NCBI GenBank assembly: GCA_017435025.1
Contig: JAFSFU010000271.1
Location: forward strand, 1-13,341
Length of the DNA: 13,341 nucleotides
DNA from: Lachnospiraceae bacterium
Lineage (GTDB): Bacteria; Bacillota_A; Clostridia; Lachnospirales; Lachnospiraceae
Direction of reading: 5' to 3'
Part shown: piece after piece, positions 9,233 through 13,341 of the stretch
How the letters are laid out: each line of letters opens with the position of its first letter
Numbering within the stretch: position 1 is the stretch's first letter
Position numbers and translations under genes: made by a program
The notes under the pieces: generated by a model
The model's database searches: none
What the model was told of the DNA's origin: nothing
The model's input: the letters and a program-made list of their open reading frames with translations, nothing else

Positions 9233-10039
9233 TTATCTGAGTCCCATATACAAGACCGCAAAGTAGATTGCCGGTGCCGTAAAGATCATACTGTCGAAAC
9301 GGTCCAGAATTCCACCATGGCCCGGAATCAGATTACCGTAATCTTTAATATCATGATTTCTCTTGATCGCAGATGCGGCCAGATCTCCAATCTGAGAAAT
9401 GACACTAGCAATGGCACAGGCTGCCGCACAGATCAACGCCGGATTGGAAACAAATCCCATACGGGACCCTAACAAGTTGCCGAACAGAAAACCGAGAAGG
9501 GCTGCACCGGCCACACCGCCGATTGCACCTTCCACCGACTTCTTCGGACTCAGTTTCGGTGCCATTTTATGCTTTCCAAAGAGCATACCTACACAATACG
9601 CACAAGTATCACAGCCCCAGGAGCTGATAAGGATCAGCCAGACAAGAAACTCTCCGTCCGGCATATTCCGTACCTGGTACAGGAAAGAAAGCATAACTCC
9701 TACATAAAAAATACCGAAAAATGCCAGCGTAATCTGTTCCGTACCATATTTCGGGAACGTGATCACATAAGCAGTCATCATCAGCATCAGAGAGGATACC
9801 AGAAGCAGTGTAACAAACTGATTTCCCTCGATCCATAAAATTCCATAATATGCCAGAATTGCCAGATAACCGATCACACCCGGAAGTTCCTTTTCAATTT
9901 TCATTACGCGGTATAACTCATAAAGTCCCACGAGCGAAACAGCCATAGACAGCAGAAACAGGAATGTACCTCCCTGGATCAGTGCAAATGCAGCTACGAT
10001 CACTAAAAAAATACCGCTTACCAATCTGGTCGCAAACAT
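9233..10039 (-). CDS. cdsA: Phosphatidate cytidylyltransferase (CDP-diglyceride synthase)
   Basis: Makes CDP-diacylglycerol from phosphatidic acid and CTP, the precursor of anionic phospholipids, at the cytoplasmic membrane. The 268-residue protein is very hydrophobic, with about eight membrane segments (for example about 5-42, 54-70, 75-94, 104-121, 131-150, 172-190, 199-217, 251-266). The family signature lies at about 223-249: S-A-I-K-R, then K-D, then PGHGGILDRFDS, which holds the metal- and nucleotide-binding residues. An upstream block, CDTCAYCVG followed by PKLSPKKSVEG (143-171), is also typical. The start at 10039 follows uppS by 11 bases, and that gap holds a GAGGTGAGG ribosome site. 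Placement between uppS and dxr matches the usual Firmicutes order. Confidence 0.97.
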   Translation of the reverse strand: MFATRLVSGIFLVIVAAFALIQGGTFLFLLSMAVSLVGLYELYRVMKIEKELPGVIGYLAILAYYGILWIEGNQFVTLLLVSSLMLMMTAYVITFPKYGTEQITLAFFGIFYVGVMLSFLYQVRNMPDGEFLVWLILISSWGCDTCAYCVGMLFGKHKMAPKLSPKKSVEGAIGGVAGAALLGFLFGNLLGSRMGFVSNPALICAAACAIASVISQIGDLAASAIKRNHDIKDYGNLIPGHGGILDRFDSMIFTAPAIYFAVLYMGLR

Positions 10040-10050
10040 AACCTCACCTC

Positions 10051-10776
10051 TTATTTCGTTTCCGTTTTCACGCCACCGAAACGACGGTCTCTCTTATTAT
10101 ACTGGCGGATCGCCTCCAGCAATTCATCACGATTAAAATCCGGCCACAGACAATCGGTCACATAAAGCTCTGCATATGCCAACTGCCAGAGAAGGTAGTT
10201 AGAGAGACGCAGCTCACCGCTGGTGCGAATCAAAAGATCCGGATCCGGGATATCGGCAGTATCGAGATAAGAGGCAAATCCAGCCTCTGTAAGTTCATCC
10301 GGATTCAACTTGCCGGAAGCTGCATCTGCAGCAATCTTTCTCGCAGCACGGGTGATCTCATCACGACCGCCGTAGTTTACTGCAATAACAAACGTCAGAC
10401 CTGTATTATCTTTAGTCTGCTCTTCCAACTGATTGATACCCTCTATAATATCCGGCGCAAACCGGTTTCTTTCGCCAATCATTTTCACGCGAACATTGGA
10501 TTCTGTTGCGATCTTTAACAAACGCTTTGTGTAGAAGCGGAACAGCTGCATCAAAGCACCAACCTCTTCTTCCGGGCGTTTCCAGTTTTCTGTTGAAAAA
10601 CCATATACAGTCAGATAGCGGATGCCCAGTCTCGCTGCATCCTCAACGATCTGCTCTACCGTTTCACATCCCTTTTTATGTCCCATCTGTCTTGGGAGTC
10701 CTCTTTTTTTCGCCCAACGGCCGTTACCATCCAAAATCAATGCCACATGGGCCGGAATTCTCAAATTATCTTCCAT
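10051..10776 (-). CDS. uppS: Undecaprenyl diphosphate synthase (cis-prenyltransferase)
   Basis: Condenses isopentenyl diphosphate units onto farnesyl diphosphate to make C55 undecaprenyl diphosphate, the lipid carrier for peptidoglycan and other surface polymers. The 241 residues begin with the conserved HVALILDGNGRWAKKRG block. It contains catalytic Asp16 and the DGNGR phosphate loop, and GHKKG follows. The STENW motif is at 61-65. The C-terminal IRTSGELRLSNYLLWQ block (183-198) contains R184, R190 and S192, which bind the IPP diphosphate. The ATG at 10776 has AGGAG six bases upstream. It is separated from frr by an 84-base gap with two hairpins, the longest gap inside this operon. MEP genes downstream in the same unit supply its substrate. 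Confidence 0.97.
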   Translation of the reverse strand: MEDNLRIPAHVALILDGNGRWAKKRGLPRQMGHKKGCETVEQIVEDAARLGIRYLTVYGFSTENWKRPEEEVGALMQLFRFYTKRLLKIATESNVRVKMIGERNRFAPDIIEGINQLEEQTKDNTGLTFVIAVNYGGRDEITRAARKIAADAASGKLNPDELTEAGFASYLDTADIPDPDLLIRTSGELRLSNYLLWQLAYAELYVTDCLWPDFNRDELLEAIRQYNKRDRRFGGVKTETK

Positions 10777-10799
10777 ATTGATCTCCTATGATTAAAGTA

Positions 10800-10820
10800 A
10801 TTGCGATTCAATACCGCAAT
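10800..10820 (-). repeat. Second small hairpin in the frr-uppS gap
   Basis: ATTGCG (10800-10805) and CGCAAT (10815-10820) form a six-base inverted repeat with a nine-base loop. It lies between the GC-rich hairpin and the uppS ribosome site, which starts about 12 bases further on. It is not followed by a T run on the minus strand. It could shape the uppS leader, but may be chance. Confidence 0.35.
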
Positions 10821-10826
10821 GTGAAA

Positions 10827-10850
10827 CAGGGGCAAGTATCCCTGCCCCTG
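10827..10850 (-). terminator. Perfect 8-bp GC-rich hairpin between frr and uppS (possible weak terminator or processing site)
   Basis: CAGGGGCA pairs perfectly with TGCCCCTG across an eight-base loop, ten bases past the frr stop. On the minus strand only TTTC follows, so it is a poor intrinsic terminator in the direction of transcription and may only attenuate, stabilise the upstream mRNA or be a cleavage site. A T-rich tail lies on the opposite side, but no plus-strand gene is seen. Confidence 0.5.
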
Positions 10851-10860
10851 CATTTTTCTC

Positions 10861-11415
10861 TTATACAGTAAGAATTTCCTTTGTCTTGTTTTCTACAGCC
10901 TTGTCTACCTTCTCGATAGCCTTGTCTGTAATCTTCTGCATCTTGTCAGTGGAATCCTTTAACTCGTCTTCTGTGATTTCGTCATTCTTTTCCATCTTTT
11001 TGAATGTATCGTTCGCGTCACGACGGATGTTACGGATTGCAACCTTTGCATTCTCACCTTTCTTCTTAACATCCTTAGCGAGTTCTTTACGTCTGTCCTC
11101 TGTCAGTTCCGGGAATACAAGACGGATACAGGAACCGTCGTTGTTCGGGTTAATACCGAGATCAGAAGTCTGGATTGCCTTCTCGATTGCTTTTAATAAG
11201 CTCTTTTCCCACGGCTGAATCACGATGATTCTTGCTTCCGGAACAGAGATATTACCAACCTGCTGGATCGGAGTCGGGGAACCATAGTAGTCAACTTTAA
11301 TTTTGTCCAGTACATGCGGGTTTGCACGGCCTGCACGGATAGATGCGTACTCGTTCATAAGAGAATCCAGAGTTTTATCCATCTTCTCTTCATACATTTT
11401 TAAAGTCTCTTTCAT
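10861..11415 (-). CDS. frr: Ribosome recycling factor
   Basis: Acts with EF-G to split the post-termination ribosome. The 184 residues match the family's usual length. The sequence has the L-shaped two-domain plan: an N-terminal helix, a conserved [15 protein letters not shown] segment (25-39), a beta domain (about 41-104) with [18 protein letters not shown] and [13 protein letters not shown], then two long charged helices with [10 protein letters not shown] and [11 protein letters not shown] strong AGGAGGG site in the 12-base gap after pyrH supports the ATG at 11415. The pyrH-frr pairing is near universal in bacteria. The gap after it holds a GC-rich hairpin that could change expression relative to downstream genes. 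Confidence 0.98.
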   Translation of the reverse strand: MKETLKMYEEKMDKTLDSLMNEYASIRAGRANPHVLDKIKVDYYGSPTPIQQVGNISVPEARIIVIQPWEKSLLKAIEKAIQTSDLGINPNNDGSCIRLVFPELTEDRRKELAKDVKKKGENAKVAIRNIRRDANDTFKKMEKNDEITEDELKDSTDKMQKITDKAIEKVDKAVENKTKEILTV

Positions 11416-11427
11416 ATAACCCTCCTG

Positions 11428-12132
11428 TTATTCGGCCGTTACGATCGTGCCGTTAATTTTACCCTGCATTGCATTCGCAATACCATTTTCTTCATTCAGT
11501 GAGAAAACTGCCATAGGCATTTTATGCTCCATACACATAATGGAAGCTGTAAGATCCACAACAGCAAGCTTTTTGTCGATCACTTCCTGAATGGAAATCT
11601 TATCATATTTCTTCGCATCCGGATTTACCTTCGGATCGCTGTCGTATACGCCATCGATTGCCTTAGCAAGAAGGATACAATCCGCTTCCATCTCGATCGC
11701 ACGTAAAGTGATCGTTGTATCGGTAGAGAAATACGGATGTCCGATACCTCCGGCAAAGAATACAACCATTCCCTTTTCAAAATATTTATTGGCACGATCC
11801 TTGGAAAACAGTTTTGTCATAGAACCGCACTCAAACGGTGTAAGAATCTGAGTCATCATTCCGGCATTGCGGAAGATTTCAGATACATAAATACAGTTCA
11901 TAACGGTAGCAAGCATACCAATTTGGTCCGCCTTTGTACGGTCGATCGCATCACTTGTACGACCGCGCCAGAAATTACCGCCGCCGATTACTACACCTAC
12001 CTGCACACCTGCGTCCACGGATAATTTTACCTGTCTGGCAACCTCTTTGACTGTATCTTCATCGAAACCGGTCTTCTTCGGGCCGGCCAGAGCTTCACCG
12101 CTCAATTTAAGAAAAACTCTCTTCATCTCCAT
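11428..12132 (-). CDS. pyrH: UMP kinase (uridylate kinase)
   Basis: Phosphorylates UMP to UDP with ATP in pyrimidine nucleotide synthesis. It belongs to the bacterial hexameric amino-acid-kinase family. From the ATG at 12132 the protein has 234 residues. It shows the N-terminal KLSGEAL phosphate-binding loop, the glycine-rich GVVIGGGNFWRGR segment, an ADQIGMLATVMN helix, and a C-terminal nucleotide-binding region around ILLAKAIDGVYDSDP. An upstream in-frame ATG at 12174 lies inside the TATAAT box of the promoter, so it cannot be translated from that transcript. The AGGAG at 12144-12148 lies 11 bases before the chosen ATG, and a third ATG at 12126 is six bases further in. Unlike in many Firmicutes, rpsB and tsf are not directly upstream; rubrerythrin is. 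Confidence 0.97.
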   Translation of the reverse strand: MEMKRVFLKLSGEALAGPKKTGFDEDTVKEVARQVKLSVDAGVQVGVVIGGGNFWRGRTSDAIDRTKADQIGMLATVMNCIYVSEIFRNAGMMTQILTPFECGSMTKLFSKDRANKYFEKGMVVFFAGGIGHPYFSTDTTITLRAIEMEADCILLAKAIDGVYDSDPKVNPDAKKYDKISIQEVIDKKLAVVDLTASIMCMEHKMPMAVFSLNEENGIANAMQGKINGTIVTAE

Positions 12133-12143
12133 GTGTTCACAAT

Positions 12144-12148
12144 CTCCT
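12144..12148 (-). promoter_or_regulatory. Ribosome binding site deciding the pyrH start
   Basis: AGGAG on the minus strand lies 11 bases before the ATG at 12132 and 17 before the ATG at 12126. It is downstream of the ATG at 12174, so it rules out that longer form and favours 12132. Confidence 0.7.
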
Positions 12149-12172
12149 ATGTAGGTTTTAACATCTGGCAAC

Positions 12173-12201
12173 ATTATATCATACTTTGGCTAAAATGCCA
12201 A
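12173..12201 (-). promoter_or_regulatory. Promoter of the pyrH-polC gene cluster
   Basis: On the minus strand, TTGGCA (12196-12201), a 17-base spacer and a perfect TATAAT (12173-12178) are preceded by the TG of an extended -10. The transcription start is expected near 12166, leaving about 34 bases before the pyrH ATG. It lies directly after the rubrerythrin terminator, consistent with a new transcription unit. Confidence 0.85.
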
Positions 12202-12203
12202 CC

Positions 12204-12240
12204 AGAATAAAACGCCGGAACGATTGCTTGTCCCGGCGTC
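12204..12240 (-). terminator. Intrinsic terminator after rubrerythrin
   Basis: On the minus strand ACGCCGG and CCGGCGT (12233-12239 with 12212-12218) form a seven-base GC-rich stem with a 14-base loop, followed by TTTTATTC. It starts about 15 bases past the rubrerythrin stop and isolates that gene from the pyrH unit. Confidence 0.85.
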
Positions 12241-12254
12241 TCCAATTGTCTCAA

Positions 12255-12788
12255 TTAGTAGTTCTGAGCATTCACTTCAAAGAAGCTCTTCGGATGTGCG
12301 CATACCGGACATAATTCCGGAGCTTTCTTACCTACTACAAGGTGACCGCAGTTTCTGCACTTCCACATCACTTCATCAGACTTCTCAAATACGCTCTTCA
12401 TTTCAACATTGTTTAAGAGTTTTAAATATCTCTCTTCGTGATGTTTCTCGATCTCTGCAACCATACGGAATTTTGCTGCGATCTCAATAAAACCTTCTGC
12501 TTCGGCTTCTTCTGCGAATGTCTTATACATATCTGTCCACTCGTAGTTCTCACCTTCTGCTGCATGCTTTAAGTTCTCTGCAGTATTTCCAATCTGCTTT
12601 AACTCTTTAAACCACATTTTGGCATGCTCTTTTTCGTTATCTGCTGTTTCCTGGAAGAGAGCCATAATCTGCTCATAACCCTCTTTTTTTGCCACACTTG
12701 CAAAATAAGTATATTTATTTCTCGCCTGAGATTCTCCTGCGAATGCTGCCCATAAATTCTGTTCAGTTTTGCTTCCCTTTAATTCCAT
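12255..12788 (-). CDS. rbr: Rubrerythrin (diiron peroxidase with rubredoxin domain)
   Basis: Reduces hydrogen peroxide in the cytosol of anaerobes, using electrons passed through its rubredoxin domain. From the ATG at 12788 it has 177 residues. A ferritin-like four-helix domain (about 1-135) contains the AGES glutamate (E19) and two diiron ExxH motifs, E52-H55 in NEKEH and E114-H117 in EKHH. Further acidic residues lie at 93-98. The C-terminal rubredoxin-like domain binds one iron through C144, C147, C160 and C163 in CRNCG and CPVCAHP. GGAGGG eight bases upstream supports this ATG. A longer reading back to 12854 would begin at a TTG inside the promoter and is rejected. It is a single-gene unit with its own strong promoter and terminator, probably induced by oxidative stress. 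Confidence 0.96.
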   Translation of the reverse strand: MELKGSKTEQNLWAAFAGESQARNKYTYFASVAKKEGYEQIMALFQETADNEKEHAKMWFKELKQIGNTAENLKHAAEGENYEWTDMYKTFAEEAEAEGFIEIAAKFRMVAEIEKHHEERYLKLLNNVEMKSVFEKSDEVMWKCRNCGHLVVGKKAPELCPVCAHPKSFFEVNAQNY

Positions 12789-12796
12789 AAAATATT

Positions 12797-12802
12797 CCCT
12801 CC
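12797..12802 (-). promoter_or_regulatory. Ribosome binding site of rubrerythrin
   Basis: GGAGGG lies eight bases before the ATG at 12788 and within the transcript expected from the promoter just upstream. It fixes the start and gives the 177-residue product. Confidence 0.8.
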
Positions 12803-12825
12803 ATGAAATAGAATTTTGTGATTTC

Positions 12826-12854
12826 ATTTTAAGGTTATTATTAACAACTGTCAA
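12826..12854 (-). promoter_or_regulatory. Strong promoter of rubrerythrin with AT-rich upstream region
   Basis: On the minus strand a perfect TTGACA (12849-12854), a 17-base spacer and TAAAAT (12826-12831) form a near-consensus sigma-A promoter. A-tracts at about 12861-12873 may act as an UP element. The spacer holds the dyad GTTA-ATAA-TAAC, and a perfect 10-base palindrome TGAAATTTCA lies upstream at 12875-12884. Either could bind a regulator. Confidence 0.85.
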
Positions 12855-12912
12855 TCCATTTTATACAATTTTTGTGAAATTTCAGTTATTTTTAATATTT
12901 CCCTCGTGTTCC

Positions 12913-13341
12913 TTACAGCAATTCAAGCAGTGCATGGACATCATCTTCTTTTGTTGCCCAGCTGGTAGCAAAACGGATCGCTGTGTGATCCTCGTCTACC
13001 TTTTCCCATGTGCTGAACGCAACCTGCTTCTTAAGATCATTGTATTTCTCGTTGTCGAGAATAATAAACTGCTGGTTTGTCGGAGAATCAAGGAGCAGCT
13101 TATATCCCTTTGCAAGCACACCGGCTTTTAAGATATTTGCCATACGGATCGCATGGCGGCTGATCTCCATATACAGATCATCCGTAAATAAAGTATCGAA
13201 CTGAATACCAACAAGACGGCCTTTTGCAAGAAGCGCGCCATGCTGTTTTACTGTTGTAAAGAAGTATTTCGGAGCTTTCTTCGTGAACACCACAGCCTCA
13301 CCGCAGAGTGCTCCAACCTTTGTACCGCCGATATAGAATAC
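12913..13341 (-). CDS. Low-specificity threonine aldolase, C-terminal part (cut by window edge)
   Basis: PLP-dependent lyase of fold type I that would split L-threonine or allo-threonine into glycine and acetaldehyde. The visible frame is 142 residues and is open at base 13341. It begins with V-F-Y-I-G-G-T-K-V-G-A-L-C-G-E, where the lysine of GGTK (residue 8 of the fragment) is the expected PLP-binding residue. The C-terminal domain follows, with KYFFTTVKQHGALLAKGRLVG and the helical and strand segments typical of the threonine aldolase / beta-eliminating lyase family. It ends at a TAA at 12913-12915. The N-terminal half lies outside the window. The GTG at 13293 is internal and not a start. 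No clear terminator follows before the rubrerythrin promoter. The exact substrate is inferred; a related beta-eliminating lyase is possible. Confidence 0.85.
   Translation of the reverse strand, partial: VFYIGGTKVGALCGEAVVFTKKAPKYFFTTVKQHGALLAKGRLVGIQFDTLFTDDLYMEISRHAIRMANILKAGVLAKGYKLLLDSPTNQQFIILDNEKYNDLKKQVAFSTWEKVDEDHTAIRFATSWATKEDDVHALLELL

Noticed and set aside
10791..10819. Possible promoter for uppS (TTGCGG-N17-TTTAAT)
   Set aside because: The -35 matches only three of six bases, and transcription would start within the uppS ribosome site, leaving no usable leader.
10827..10857. Plus-strand terminator (hairpin followed by ATTTTT)
   Set aside because: No plus-strand gene precedes it, so the T-rich flank is probably coincidental.
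12133..12174. Longer pyrH start at the ATG at 12174
   Set aside because: The ATG overlaps the TATAAT box, lies upstream of the expected transcription start, and adds residues not typical of the family.
12789..12854. Longer rubrerythrin start at the TTG at 12854
   Set aside because: That TTG is part of the TTGACA -35 box, and the rubrerythrin family begins at [10 protein letters not shown] with a good ribosome site.
1..13341. Mobile elements, CRISPR arrays, riboswitches, tRNA or rRNA genes
   Set aside because: No repeat-spacer pattern, transposase, terminal inverted repeats, or recognisable RNA fold was found on either strand. The window is fully accounted for by minus-strand genes and short gaps.

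Overview
The window looks like a chromosomal segment of a Gram-positive anaerobe of the class Clostridia, most likely Lachnospiraceae. The basis is a PolC-type replicative polymerase, the gene order pyrH-frr-uppS-cdsA-dxr-rseP-ispG-polC, the non-mevalonate (MEP) isoprenoid route, a rubrerythrin, and moderate base composition with strong Shine-Dalgarno sites. All recognisable genes lie on the minus strand, so transcription runs from high to low coordinates. No mobile element, CRISPR array, tRNA or rRNA was seen, and no gene-free stretch exceeds about 160 bases.

Right end (12255-13341), in transcription order: the C-terminal part of a threonine aldolase is cut by the window edge. It is followed by a single-gene rubrerythrin unit with a near-consensus promoter and its own terminator.

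Centre (1274-12201): a long gene cluster starts at an extended -10 promoter in front of pyrH. It runs through frr, a hairpin-bearing 84-base gap, then uppS, cdsA, dxr, rseP, ispG and polC with gaps of 2-15 bases, and ends at an intrinsic terminator. It combines UMP phosphorylation, ribosome recycling, undecaprenyl diphosphate and phospholipid precursor synthesis, two MEP pathway steps that feed UppS, regulated intramembrane proteolysis and chromosome replication.

Left end (1-1246): the N-terminal 389 residues of a copper-exporting P-type ATPase are present, and the rest lies outside the window. Its promoter carries two different overlapping palindromes. One is a perfect CopY-type cop box and the other resembles a CsoR operator. 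This possible dual copper control is the most interesting signal here. Most of the window is ordinary housekeeping sequence, and I found no convincing new multi-gene system.
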